From NCBI RefSeq assembly GCF_003111605.1, contig NZ_MZGU01000006.1, forward strand, positions 124,001-188,000: a DNA stretch of 64,000 nt. The letters are read 5' to 3'. The notes beneath the pieces are model-generated. The model saw only the letters and a program-made list of their open reading frames with translations. It did not search any database and was not told the DNA's origin. Numbering within the stretch: the first letter of the stretch is position 1; each line of letters opens with the position of its first letter. The stretch comes from Methanobrevibacter woesei. Lineage in GTDB: Archaea; Methanobacteriota; Methanobacteria; Methanobacteriales; Methanobacteriaceae. Position numbers and translations under genes: made by a program. Shown piece after piece: positions 19,345-27,780 of this stretch.

Positions 19345-19905
19345 ATGGCCTCTAAAAATGAAGCTAACCAAGGATTAATTGAAAAAATAAATAGTGTTGA
19401 AAAAGAACAGTCAAGAACTTTTTCAAACACTCAAAAAATTCTTTTAACAACAGACGGATCAATTACAGCTATTTTAGATGTGCTCTATGGAAAAATCACC
19501 TTAACAACCCTTGAACAACATTTTGAAAAGGCAACAGAATCTACATCAAAATATGTCAATGTGGAAGTAGGTGATGAGATAAATTATAGGGAAGTTATAA
19601 TGCATAAAGATGATAAACCTTTAATTTATGCACTTTCCCATGTTCCTCTAAAAAGAGTCAGTAATGAAATTAGAGAAGATTTAATTAGAGCAGATATCCC
19701 AATTGGAAGAATTTTAAAAAATTATCAAATTGAATCAAGAAGAGAAATCAATAATATTTACATTGAAAAACCAAATGAAACATTAAAAAATCTTTTTAAA
19801 ACAGATGAAGACATGCTTGCAAGAGACTATGTGATTATAAACAACAAGGATATTTTAATGTGGATTAAAGAGGTATTTCCAATAAGTAGCTTTACAAAAA
19901 TTTAA
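19345..19905 (+). CDS. Chorismate-lyase-like protein (DUF98/UbiC fold)
   Basis: About 186 residues resembling the archaeal DUF98/UbiC-like family. The recognisable parts are KILLTTDGSITAILDVLYG near residue 32, the acidic strand VEVGDEINYREV, and LIYALSHVPLKRVSNEIREDL with R-A-D-I-P-I-G-R-I-L followed by ESRREINNI, where chorismate lyases have their substrate-binding Arg and Gly. Such enzymes give 4-hydroxybenzoate, a precursor proposed for methanopterin in methanogens (from knowledge of the pathway, not shown here). Start is uncertain: ATG 19345, or TTG 19336 directly after the aksD stop; neither has a ribosome binding site. It lies between aksD and fen1 in one directional run. Confidence 0.72.
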   Translation: MASKNEANQGLIEKINSVEKEQSRTFSNTQKILLTTDGSITAILDVLYGKITLTTLEQHFEKATESTSKYVNVEVGDEINYREVIMHKDDKPLIYALSHVPLKRVSNEIREDLIRADIPIGRILKNYQIESRREINNIYIEKPNETLKNLFKTDEDMLARDYVIINNKDILMWIKEVFPISSFTKI

Positions 19906-19915
19906 GGTGGTAAAA

Positions 19916-20899
19916 ATGGGTGTTAAATTAAAAGACATTATAGAACCGGAATCAATTAATTTTAAGTATCTTGAAGGTCGCACAATAGCTATTGATGCAT
20001 TTAATACCCTTTATCAATTCTTATCAAGCATTCGCCAAAGAGATGGAACTCCATTAATGGACTATGATGGAAATATAACCTCTCATTTAAGTGGAATCCT
20101 TTATAGGAATGCATCAATTGTTGAAAAAGGGATGAAGCCTATCTACATTTTTGACGGAAAATCATCACAACTTAAAAAGAATACTGTTGATAAAAGAAGA
20201 GAAATACGTGATGAATCTGAAAAAAAATGGAAAGAAGCCCTTGAAAATCATGATATGGCTCAAGCTAAGAAATATGCTTCCCGTTCAGCAAAGTTATCTC
20301 CGGAAATTATTGAATCATCTAAAAAATTATTGGATTTAATGGGAATTCCATATATTGAAGCTGCCGGAGAAGGTGAAGCTCAGGCATCATATATGGTTCA
20401 AAAGGGGGATGCATGGGCAGTTTCTTCACAGGATTATGATTGTTTGCTTTTTGGTGCAAATAGAGTTGTTAGAAATTTAACCATTAATTCTAATTTAGGC
20501 AATTTGGAATTTTATGAACTTAAAAAAGTTCTTGAAAAACTAGCTATTAGCCAAGAAGATCTCATTAAGATGGGAATTCTCATTGGAACTGATTTTAATG
20601 AAGGATTATATAGAGTAGGTGCCAAAACTGCTTTTAAATATGCAAAACAAGGAAAACTTGATGAATCAATAGCTAAATTAGAAAAAGAAACTAATCAAAA
20701 TATTGATGAAGTTATTGACCTATTTAAAAATCCTAATGTAAATAAAGATTACAAAATTAAATGGAATAAACCAAAAACAGAAGAAGCTCTTATTTTTTTA
20801 TGTGATGAACATGGTTTTTCCGAAGACAGAGTTGTAAACACTTTTTCAAAACTTAAAAAACTAGACTCTAGTCAAAAAAGTTTAGAAGATTGGTTTTAA
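19916..20899 (+). CDS. fen: Flap endonuclease 1
   Basis: 327-residue structure-specific nuclease that removes 5' flaps in lagging-strand synthesis and repair. N-terminal region: GVKLKDII, IAIDAFNTLYQFLS and FDGKSSQLK; the internal nuclease region has GEGEAQASYM and SSQDYDCLLFGA with the metal-binding acids; a helix-hairpin-helix GILIGTDFNEGLYRVGAKTA follows. The last eight residues, QKSLEDWF, match a PCNA-interacting PIP box. The ATG at 19916 is chosen because AAGGTGG is five bases before it; it lies 10 bases after the DUF98-like gene. Confidence 0.96.
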   Translation: MGVKLKDIIEPESINFKYLEGRTIAIDAFNTLYQFLSSIRQRDGTPLMDYDGNITSHLSGILYRNASIVEKGMKPIYIFDGKSSQLKKNTVDKRREIRDESEKKWKEALENHDMAQAKKYASRSAKLSPEIIESSKKLLDLMGIPYIEAAGEGEAQASYMVQKGDAWAVSSQDYDCLLFGANRVVRNLTINSNLGNLEFYELKKVLEKLAISQEDLIKMGILIGTDFNEGLYRVGAKTAFKYAKQGKLDESIAKLEKETNQNIDEVIDLFKNPNVNKDYKIKWNKPKTEEALIFLCDEHGFSEDRVVNTFSKLKKLDSSQKSLEDWF

Positions 20900-20995
20900 G
20901 AGAGTATCATAAGCCTTGAGAATTTACAAACCAACCTTCCAACTTTTCAAACTATATTATTTTAAATCCTATATATTTTAACCAACATTAATACT

Positions 20996-21018
20996 CGGCA
21001 TACGGTTTCCGTATTCCG
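20996..21018. repeat. GC-rich imperfect hairpin between convergent genes
   Basis: A 10-base arm CGGCATACGG (20996-21005), a TTT loop, and a second arm CCGTATTCCG (21009-21018) pair with a single C/T mismatch. It stands out in an otherwise very AT-rich 170-base gap between the convergent ends of fen1 and the DUF2119 gene. It could be a bidirectional processing or termination structure, or a protein-binding palindrome; the sequence alone does not decide. Confidence 0.5.
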
Positions 21019-21070
21019 ATATTACATAATATGCTAATATCTAATATATAAAGTTAATGGAAAAACAAAA

Positions 21071-21721
21071 TTAGTAAGGTGGGAAAAATTCACCAAAAAT
21101 TTTCTTAGCAAAATCAATAGCTAAATCTACCTGCTTAGGATATAATTCAGCCATCTTATTTTCATAAGATTTACGATTAGGCTCTATAGCTAGTGTTTTT
21201 AAAATATTAAAATAAGTATTGAAGGATAGATCCATGTCAAAGTTATACTTAGCAACAACATCATCGTTCAGTTTATCTAAACATGGAAATTCTAAAGTTT
21301 TACAGATATTATTAACAGAGAAATATTTTGTTCTGATAATTGGAGAAATAGAACCCATTAACACATGATTTCCCATATCAATTAAAGGAGGAACACCAAT
21401 GGTATTGAAACGATCCATTGAAGTAAGTTTCTCAAAATTTTTTATGTTGTAACAGTGAAGTTCAGTATAAAAATCTGGTTTTATATCTTCTATTAACTCC
21501 AAAATGGTCTTACCCATTGGAGATTCAAAATATTTTTCATCTAAAGTAGAAATATATGGAGATTTATCAAAGTTATAGATAAATATTTGACCTTTGGAAA
21601 AGTCTTCCTCTTTAAGCTTATCTAAAAACTTAAAAGCAGTTTTACCTTCATTTCCATGGACTCCACCAACAAACAATTTAGTGGAACCCTCCCCATTATC
21701 AATATGTCTAAAATAGCTCAT
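21071..21721 (-). CDS. DUF2119-type zinc-hydrolase-like protein of methanogens
   Basis: 216-residue protein. The start has LFVGGVHGNEGKTA, an H-x-x-E zinc pair as in the succinylglutamate desuccinylase/M14 carboxypeptidase fold, and FYTELHCYN near residue 97 could supply the third ligand His. This fits the DUF2119 family found in methanogens, whose substrate is not known to me. The ATG at 21721 has no ribosome binding site, but a clear TATA element (about 21744-21755) lies 25-30 bases upstream, so the message is probably leaderless. It has its own promoter, downstream of and in the same direction as ahcY. Confidence 0.7.
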   Translation of the reverse strand: MSYFRHIDNGEGSTKLFVGGVHGNEGKTAFKFLDKLKEEDFSKGQIFIYNFDKSPYISTLDEKYFESPMGKTILELIEDIKPDFYTELHCYNIKNFEKLTSMDRFNTIGVPPLIDMGNHVLMGSISPIIRTKYFSVNNICKTLEFPCLDKLNDDVVAKYNFDMDLSFNTYFNILKTLAIEPNRKSYENKMAELYPKQVDLAIDFAKKIFGEFFPPY

Positions 21722-21793
21722 CAAATAAAAATTAGAAAAATAAGATATATAAAAACTACTGTTAATTAATAAAAAAAGAAAAAAATAGAAGGA

Positions 21794-23044
21794 TTATGTT
21801 CCTTCATGCCAATCGTTCATGTACTCAACTTGACGATTAGATAATGAGTCTATTTCAATACCCATAGCTTTTAATTTAAGGCTAGCTACAGTGTTATCTA
21901 TTTCATCAGGAGCTTTTTGAACAGTTACTGGCAATTCATTGTTTAAGATGTATTTAGCAGATAATGCTTGAACAGCAAAACTCATATCCATAATTTCAGC
22001 AGGATGTCCTTGACCCCTTGCAGCGGCTAGGTTAACAAGTCTTCCATCAGCTAATAGATAGATTTTTCTGCCGTCTTTCATAGTAAACATTTCAATACTT
22101 TCTCTTACTTCTTTTACACTAACAGATTGTGCTTCTAAATCTTGTCTATTAATTTCAACATTGAAATGACCAGAGTTAGCTAACATACAACCGTCTTTCA
22201 TGTATTTGAAGTCATCTCCATGAATAATATTAATATTACCAGTTACAGTTATAATTAAATCAGCTTCTTTAACAGCTTCACGGATAGGCATTACTCTAAA
22301 TCCATCCATTCTAGCTTCAAGTGCTCTAATTGGATTAACTTCTGTAACAATAACATTTGCACCTAATCCTTTTGCTCTAGCTGCAACACCACGACCACAC
22401 CAGCCGTATCCGCAAACAACAACTATTTTACCAGCTATTAACATGTTAGTTGTACCCATTATTGCATCAAAACTAGATTGACCAGTTCCATATCTGTTAT
22501 CAAATAAATATTTAGTGTAAGCATCATTTACAGCAACAACAGGGAATTCTAATGCTCCATCCTTATTCATAGCTTCCAATCTATGAACACCAGTGGTAGT
22601 TTCTTCACATGCTCCTTTAATATTCTCTAAAATATCTCTCCTTTCATTGTGAAGAACCATGATCATATCTGCACCATCATCAATAATGATGTCCGGTTTA
22701 TGGTCAAGAACTGCATTAATAGTTTCATAATATTCTTCATCAGACTGTTCTCTCCAACCATAAATATTAAGACCTAACTCTACACCACCAGCTACTGCAT
22801 CATCATGAGTAGAAAGAGGATTACAACCAGTCATAGCTACTTCAGCACCACCCGCTTGTAAAGTTAATCCTAAATTAATAGTTTTAGGTTCTAAATGTAA
22901 GCAAGAACCAATAGTAATTCCTTCAAAAGGTTTAGTTTCTTCAAATTCCTTTTTAATATGTTCTAGAACAGGCATGTGTTTTTGAACCCATTCAATTTTT
23001 CTAACACCTTCTGGTGCCAATGACATATCTTTAACTTTACTCAT
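21794..23044 (-). CDS. ahcY: S-adenosyl(inosyl)homocysteine hydrolase
   Basis: 416-residue NAD-dependent hydrolase that removes the homocysteine product of SAM-dependent methylation. Typical motifs: KIEWVQKHMPVLEHIKKEFE at the start, EVAMTGCNPLSTHDD, YGTGQSSFDAIM with the NAD-contact region, the Rossmann loop VVCGYGWCGRGVAARAKG, and NSGHFNVEI; the C-terminus has HPAEIMDMSFAVQAL. Methanogen members can prefer S-inosylhomocysteine over the adenosyl form, so the adenosyl substrate should not be assumed. Stop and downstream gene are separated by 72 bases containing a separate promoter. Confidence 0.95.
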   Translation of the reverse strand: MSKVKDMSLAPEGVRKIEWVQKHMPVLEHIKKEFEETKPFEGITIGSCLHLEPKTINLGLTLQAGGAEVAMTGCNPLSTHDDAVAGGVELGLNIYGWREQSDEEYYETINAVLDHKPDIIIDDGADMIMVLHNERRDILENIKGACEETTTGVHRLEAMNKDGALEFPVVAVNDAYTKYLFDNRYGTGQSSFDAIMGTTNMLIAGKIVVVCGYGWCGRGVAARAKGLGANVIVTEVNPIRALEARMDGFRVMPIREAVKEADLIITVTGNINIIHGDDFKYMKDGCMLANSGHFNVEINRQDLEAQSVSVKEVRESIEMFTMKDGRKIYLLADGRLVNLAAARGQGHPAEIMDMSFAVQALSAKYILNNELPVTVQKAPDEIDNTVASLKLKAMGIEIDSLSNRQVEYMNDWHEGT

Positions 23045-23171
23045 AAACTCACCAATAAAATAGTACTATTTTAATTTTATTTTTTCACATATATTAAAAT
23101 TTACTCAAAAAATAAAGATAAATAGCAATATTAATAAAAGATACAATAACAAAAAAAGAAGAGGTTTTTCT

Positions 23172-23783
23172 ATGAAAATTATCTGCCCAAATTGCGGCAA
23201 TGAAGTGAATGATGAAAATAAATTCTGCGATATATGTGGATATAAACTTGGAAAATCAAATTTTGAAGGATTTATCCAAGCATCAGACAATAACCTGTCT
23301 TTAACTTCAATTATATTTTCTCTATTAACAGCGGGAATTATATTTTTCATATTTTCATTTATCTGTTTTATAGCTGCAGACTCAGATATGTCCATTATTC
23401 TTTATACAATTAGTGCATTTGCTTCTGCATTTATTGGAGGACTTATTCTCGGATATTTATGTGGAAACTGGAATAAATCAAAAGGAAATCTTATAATAAC
23501 TATTGGTGGATTTATTAGCTGTCTTTTATTAGGTAGTGGAGCAATGTTTGGAATTGGAATTAAATCTATACAAGCAGTAAACAGTCAAGTTGAAGCTATT
23601 AATTCCAACTTAAATTCAGCAGGATTTAATTCACTAAACACAAGTGCTGGATCTTATGCAAGTTCCTCAATTGAATCTTCATCATCAAACCTATTAATAG
23701 AAATTATTCTTGTGTTAGTTTTAATTATTGCACTTTACTCTGTTGGAACATACATTGGAGCATATCTTAAAAACAATGAATAA
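23172..23783 (+). CDS. Zinc-ribbon membrane protein, function unknown
   Basis: 203-residue protein. An N-terminal zinc ribbon (CPNCGNEVNDENKFCDICG, residues 4-22) is followed by a short linker and four hydrophobic helices at about residues 44-70, 76-100, 105-128 and 172-198. A Ser/Asn-rich external loop lies between the third and fourth. Such ribbon-plus-membrane proteins are common in Methanobrevibacter and are unassigned. A GAGG ribosome binding site precedes the ATG. Confidence 0.8.
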   Translation: MKIICPNCGNEVNDENKFCDICGYKLGKSNFEGFIQASDNNLSLTSIIFSLLTAGIIFFIFSFICFIAADSDMSIILYTISAFASAFIGGLILGYLCGNWNKSKGNLIITIGGFISCLLLGSGAMFGIGIKSIQAVNSQVEAINSNLNSAGFNSLNTSAGSYASSSIESSSSNLLIEIILVLVLIIALYSVGTYIGAYLKNNE

Positions 23784-23850
23784 ATTTTTTAATCTTTTAT
23801 TTTTTTATTTTTTATATGAAAAAATAGTTGAAATAGGTAAAAAAACGAAA

Positions 23851-23860
23851 TACTTATATA
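23851..23860 (+). promoter_or_regulatory. TATA-box region for the tRNA-Met gene
   Basis: TACTTATATA preceded by CGAAA (a purine-rich BRE-like stretch) lies 30-40 bases upstream of the tRNA 5' end, the normal distance for an archaeal stable-RNA promoter with a few leader bases. Confidence 0.6.
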
Positions 23861-23890
23861 TTATAAAAATATTATATATAAATGTCTGAT

Positions 23891-24000
23891 GCCGGGGTGG
23901 CTCAGCTGGTTAGAGCGCACGGCTCATAGGGTAATAAAGCAGTGCTCTGACTTATTCCTGGGATACCGTGAGGCCGCGGGTTCGAATCCCGCTCCCGGCA
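23891..24000 (+). tRNA. Elongator tRNA-Met (CAT) with anticodon-loop intron
   Basis: Acceptor arm GCCGGGG (23891-23897) pairs with TCCCGGC (23993-23999), with discriminator A at 24000. The D-arm (GCTCAGCTGGTTAGAGC) and the T-arm (GCGGG TTCGAAT CCCGC) are complete. The anticodon stem is CACGG/CCGTG with loop start CTCATA and anticodon CAT at 23925-23927. The loop is interrupted after position 37, the canonical archaeal site. The 5' end G-C rather than A-G argues for elongator Met over initiator Met; tRNA-Ile2(CAT) is less likely. The CCA end is not encoded. Confidence 0.95.
23929..23964 (+). other. tRNA-Met intron (36 nt)
   Basis: The 36 bases between anticodon-loop position 37 (A, 23928) and position 38 (A, 23965) do not belong to a tRNA fold. 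Removing them restores a normal seven-base loop CTCATAA. Internal AATAA/TTATT pairing can present the junctions as the bulge-helix-bulge that the archaeal splicing endonuclease cuts. Confidence 0.88.
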
Positions 24001-24147
24001 TCTTTAATCCCAGGAATTCATACTTTTAACTATTTTTAATAAAATTTAACTACTTTTTTAACAAAATTTACTGGTTTTATACAAATATTTTAATATCCTC
24101 AAAATAAACTTATTATTAAGTCATCTAATTTTCAAATGGAGGGTATA

Positions 24148-25320
24148 ATGTTATACAGAGAACTTGGAAAAACCAAAGAAAAAGTCTCAATTTTAGGTTT
24201 TGGATCTATGAGGCTTCCAACAAAAGGAAGCAATGACAAAATAGACACCGAAGAAGCAAGCAAAATGCTTACATATGGACTTGAAAATGGAATCAACATA
24301 ATTGATACTGCTTATCCTTATCATTGCGAATCCCTTGATGGAGACGGTAACAGTGAACGTTTCATTGGTGAATTTTTAAAAGAAAACAGCTATCGTGATG
24401 ATGTGCTTGTATCTACAAAATCACCATGCTGGTTAATAGAAAAAAAAGAAGATTTCGATGATTACCTTGATAAACAGCTAAAAAAGCTTCAAACTGATTA
24501 CATCGACCTTTATATGCTTCATTCATTAACTGAAAATGACTGGAAAAAAGTTAAAGAATTAGAAGTTCTTGATTTTTTAGATGATGCTCTAAGTTCTGGT
24601 AAAATTAATCATGTTGGATTTTCAGCACATACAGAAATTGATTATCTAATTGAAATTGTTGATGAATACCCTAAATGGGAAGCTGTTCTTACACAAATGA
24701 ATTATCTAGATGAATATTACCAAAGTGGGATAATGGGTCTAGACTATCTTAAAAATCTTAATATTGGAACTATGATAATGGAACCTCTTAGAGGAGGCAG
24801 ATTAGTTCAAAACATCCCTCCAGAAATACAAAAAATGTGGAACACAGCCGAAGTTAAAAGAACTCCAGTTGAATGGGCTTTACAATACCTTTGGGACAGA
24901 GAAGATGTGGACTGTGTTTTAAGTGGGATGAGCAGTCTTGAACAAGTAAAAGAAAATATTGAAATCGCATCTAGAAGCTATCCCAACTCTATTTCTGAAT
25001 CAGATAGTGAATTAATCCGTGAAGTAGCAAGAAAATATAGAAGCTACAGAGGCAATGAATGCTCATACTGTGGGTACTGTATGCCGTGCCCTCATGGAGT
25101 GAATATTGTAGACTGCTTTAAAGAGTACAATATAGGACATATGCTTAACAATCCACATGGAAGTGCATTACAGTACTTTACACTAATTGGTGAAAATGCA
25201 AGAGCAGATAACTGTCTTGACTGTGGAGAATGTGATTTCATATGTACTCAAATGTTAAATATACCTGAAGAACTTGAAAAAGTTTCAGAATACTTTGGAT
25301 TGGAATTCAACCATTATTAG
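24148..25320 (+). CDS. Aldo/keto reductase with C-terminal 2[4Fe-4S] ferredoxin module
   Basis: 390 residues. Residues 1-280 form an aldo/keto reductase barrel: LGFGSMRLP, NIIDTAYPYH with the catalytic Asp, VSTKSPCW with the Lys, YIDLYMLHSL with the His, and a final CVLSGMSSLEQVKENI. The C-terminal 110 residues add two cysteine clusters (C-SY-C-GY-C-MP-CP and C-LD-C-GE-C-DFI-C), giving a ferredoxin-type partner. This fused class is frequent in anaerobes; its substrate is unknown, and electrons may come from ferredoxin rather than NADPH. The ATG at 24148 follows GGAGGG by four bases. The E1-like gene begins nine bases downstream. Confidence 0.9.
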   Translation: MLYRELGKTKEKVSILGFGSMRLPTKGSNDKIDTEEASKMLTYGLENGINIIDTAYPYHCESLDGDGNSERFIGEFLKENSYRDDVLVSTKSPCWLIEKKEDFDDYLDKQLKKLQTDYIDLYMLHSLTENDWKKVKELEVLDFLDDALSSGKINHVGFSAHTEIDYLIEIVDEYPKWEAVLTQMNYLDEYYQSGIMGLDYLKNLNIGTMIMEPLRGGRLVQNIPPEIQKMWNTAEVKRTPVEWALQYLWDREDVDCVLSGMSSLEQVKENIEIASRSYPNSISESDSELIREVARKYRSYRGNECSYCGYCMPCPHGVNIVDCFKEYNIGHMLNNPHGSALQYFTLIGENARADNCLDCGECDFICTQMLNIPEELEKVSEYFGLEFNHY

Positions 25321-25329
25321 GTGGTAACA

Positions 25330-26079
25330 ATGCCTGAAAGATTTAAAGAGATGGGATATTGGGAATTAGTAACACGTCAAATGAGTATTGTAACAAAAAG
25401 TGAACAAACAAGATTTAAAGATGCTAAAATAGCTGTTATGGGCTGTGGAGGCATTGGTGGTGAAGTAATTGAAATGTTAGCCCGAATGGGAGTTGGAGAA
25501 CTTAATGTAGTTGACAATGATTACTTTGACTTAAGCAATATCAATAGACAAGTTTTAAGCAACTTTGAAAATCTTGGATTATCCAAATCAGAAGTTGCAA
25601 AAGAAAAAGTGCGTCAAATTAATCCATATACTAAAGTTATTGCATTTAAAGATGATATTAATGAAGAAAATATCTCCCAAATAGTTGATGACAGTGATAT
25701 CATTATTGATTGCTTAGATAATCTATTAACAAGAGTAATTGTATCCAGATATGCCAAATTCAATAATATTCCATTTATTCATGGAGCTATTCACGGCACA
25801 TTAGGTCAAATTACTGTTTTTACAAATGAAAAAGATATAGATTATGAAACAATGTTCAATTTACCATCAAAAGATAAAAAATTAGATGAAACTATAAAAG
25901 ATGAACTTAATAAGTTAGCTAGTGAAAAACCACCCGTCATAGGACCTACTGCAAATATTGTTGGATGTATGCAGGCAATTGAAGCTTTTAAAATTATCAC
26001 AGGAATTGGAAAAATTGTTACTGCTCCTGAAATTTTAAATTTTGATTTATTAAATCTAGCAACATTTTCAATAGAATAA
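25330..26079 (+). CDS. ThiF/MoeB/HesA-family E1-like adenylyltransferase
   Basis: 249-residue E1-like protein. The nucleotide-binding loop is AVMGCGGIGGEVIEMLARMGVG (about 36-57), followed by VVDNDYFDLSNINRQVL with the catalytic Arg, and DCLDNLLTRV. The C-terminal region lacks the two CxxC zinc pairs usual in MoeB and ThiF and has no rhodanese domain. It may adenylate a small ThiS/MoaD-like protein for sulfur transfer to cofactors or tRNA, but a specific partner is not apparent nearby. AGGTGG overlaps the end of the aldo/keto reductase gene, so the two are probably translated from one message. Confidence 0.88.
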   Translation: MPERFKEMGYWELVTRQMSIVTKSEQTRFKDAKIAVMGCGGIGGEVIEMLARMGVGELNVVDNDYFDLSNINRQVLSNFENLGLSKSEVAKEKVRQINPYTKVIAFKDDINEENISQIVDDSDIIIDCLDNLLTRVIVSRYAKFNNIPFIHGAIHGTLGQITVFTNEKDIDYETMFNLPSKDKKLDETIKDELNKLASEKPPVIGPTANIVGCMQAIEAFKIITGIGKIVTAPEILNFDLLNLATFSIE

Positions 26080-26252
26080 TTGAACATAATAAGATTAATA
26101 ACCTTTTATTTTTCCTTTTTTTAAACAAAAGTTTAATAAAACAATGAATATAACTAAAAAAATTAAAAATAGCTATTAATTCATTAAAATTAAATAATTG
26201 AAAATAAAATAAATAATATCATATTATGCAAAAGATTTAAATACCATTAGGT

Positions 26253-26266
26253 GGAAATCTATTTCC
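26253..26266. promoter_or_regulatory. NrpR operator 1 upstream of glnA
   Basis: GGAAATCTATTTCC matches the NrpR nitrogen-repressor consensus GGAA-N6-TTCC exactly. It lies about 10 bases after a likely TATA element (GATTTAAATACC, about 26233-26244), so it would cover the transcription start. NrpR itself is encoded directly after glnA. Confidence 0.9.
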
Positions 26267-26272
26267 ATGGTT

Positions 26273-26286
26273 GGAAGTATGTTTCC
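26273..26286. promoter_or_regulatory. NrpR operator 2 upstream of glnA
   Basis: GGAAGTATGTTTCC is a second exact GGAA-N6-TTCC match. It is centred 20 bases, about two helical turns, downstream of the first, so both sites present the same DNA face. Paired NrpR sites in front of glnA are known in other methanogens. Confidence 0.9.
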
Positions 26287-26318
26287 GATATAAGCCATGT
26301 TATGGAGAATGATTTTTA

Positions 26319-27674
26319 ATGAAAGAAATTACCGAAGAAATGATAGCTGATGTAACCAGCAAAATGAAAGAGGACAATATTAAATTCATCAGATTGCAAT
26401 TTGTTGATATTAACGGTTATGTAAAAAACATTGTAATCCCATTTAAAGAAGAAGATGTAGGGGACTTATTCACTGAAGGAATGTTATTTGATGGATCTTC
26501 TATTGAAGGATTTGTTGACATTAATGAAAGTGACCTTGTCCTTAAACCAGATATTAGAACTTACTCTAGATTATCTTGGAGACCTGAAGAATCTGCAGTA
26601 TGTAGATTTATCTGTGATGTTTGGACTCCTGAAGGAAAACCATTTGAAGGAGACCCAAGAAGCATATTGAAAAAAAGTTTAGCAAAAATTACCAAAATGG
26701 GATTAAGATACAATATTGGACCAGAACCTGAATTCTTTATTGTAAATATTGATGAAGAAGGAAATCCATATCCTTACGATGAAGCAGGATACTTTGATGT
26801 AGAACCATTAGACAAAGGTCCTGACTTTAGAAGAGAATTAACTTTCAACTTAGAAGAATTAGGATTTGAAGTAGAAGCATCTCACCACGAAGTAGCACCT
26901 GGTCAAAACGAAATTGCATTTAAATTTAAAGATGCATTAAAAACTGCAGATGCAGTAATCACATTTAAACAAGCAATTAAAGCTATTGTAGACAATATTG
27001 CAAGCTTTGACCAAAAAAATTATCAAGTTACCTTCATGCCAAAACCATTCTTTGGTGTAAATGGTAGTGGAATGCACTGTCACCAATCTGTATTTAAAGG
27101 AGACAAAAATTTATTCTCAAATCCAAACAGTGACACTGGATTATCCAAAGATGCATTATACTTTATTGGAGGATTATTAAAACACGCCCCAGCATTAACT
27201 GCAATTACTAACCCAATTGTAAACTCCTACAAACGTTTAGTACCAGGTTATGAAGCACCTGTGTACAGGGCATATGGATTTAAAAACAGATCTACTTTAA
27301 TTAGAATTCCAGCAGCACGTGGAAAAGCAACACGTATTGAATACAGAGCCCCAGACCCATCTTGTAACCCATACTTAGCATTTGCAGCTATGTTAGAAGC
27401 AGGAATTGATGGAATTCAAAACAAAATAGATCCTGGTGATCCAACTGAAATCAACATCTATGAATTAACTGATGAACAAAGAGAAGATTTAGGAATTAAA
27501 GTATTACCTTCCAGTTTATGGGAAGCATACCACTCCCTTGAAGAAGATGAATACATCCTTAATGCTTTAGGTGACCACATCAGTCAAAAATTCTTAGAAT
27601 TAAAATACAAAGAATGGGACGAATACCGTGTACAAGTATTCGGATATGAACAAAGAAAATACTTAGATATCTAA
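26319..27674 (+). CDS. glnA: Glutamine synthetase, type I
   Basis: 451-residue GSI that makes glutamine from glutamate and ammonia with ATP, the main ammonium-assimilation step. Visible signatures: [71 protein letters not shown], and R-S-T-L-I-R-I-P. I see no adenylylation loop Tyr of the GSI-beta class, so it is GSI-alpha, controlled mainly at transcription. Two NrpR operators precede it, and the nrpR gene follows 106 bases downstream. A weak purine stretch serves as ribosome binding site for the ATG at 26319. Confidence 0.97.
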   Translation: MKEITEEMIADVTSKMKEDNIKFIRLQFVDINGYVKNIVIPFKEEDVGDLFTEGMLFDGSSIEGFVDINESDLVLKPDIRTYSRLSWRPEESAVCRFICDVWTPEGKPFEGDPRSILKKSLAKITKMGLRYNIGPEPEFFIVNIDEEGNPYPYDEAGYFDVEPLDKGPDFRRELTFNLEELGFEVEASHHEVAPGQNEIAFKFKDALKTADAVITFKQAIKAIVDNIASFDQKNYQVTFMPKPFFGVNGSGMHCHQSVFKGDKNLFSNPNSDTGLSKDALYFIGGLLKHAPALTAITNPIVNSYKRLVPGYEAPVYRAYGFKNRSTLIRIPAARGKATRIEYRAPDPSCNPYLAFAAMLEAGIDGIQNKIDPGDPTEINIYELTDEQREDLGIKVLPSSLWEAYHSLEEDEYILNALGDHISQKFLELKYKEWDEYRVQVFGYEQRKYLDI

Positions 27675-27780
27675 GTATTCTTTTTTATTTTTTTTATTTA
27701 ATTTTTGAATATAATGATATTTGATAAGTCAGCTATGATTATATTTAAAATTTAAACTTTTTCTGTGGGGGAGGAATTAA

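Noticed and set aside
20985-21030. Extra NrpR site near the hairpin (GGAA/TTCC words)
   Set aside because: The words do not form GGAA-N6-TTCC in either direction.
23891-24000. Initiator tRNA-Met or tRNA-Ile2 for the CAT anticodon tRNA
   Set aside because: Archaeal initiators begin with A-G-C and differ in the acceptor arm; the body matches the elongator type.
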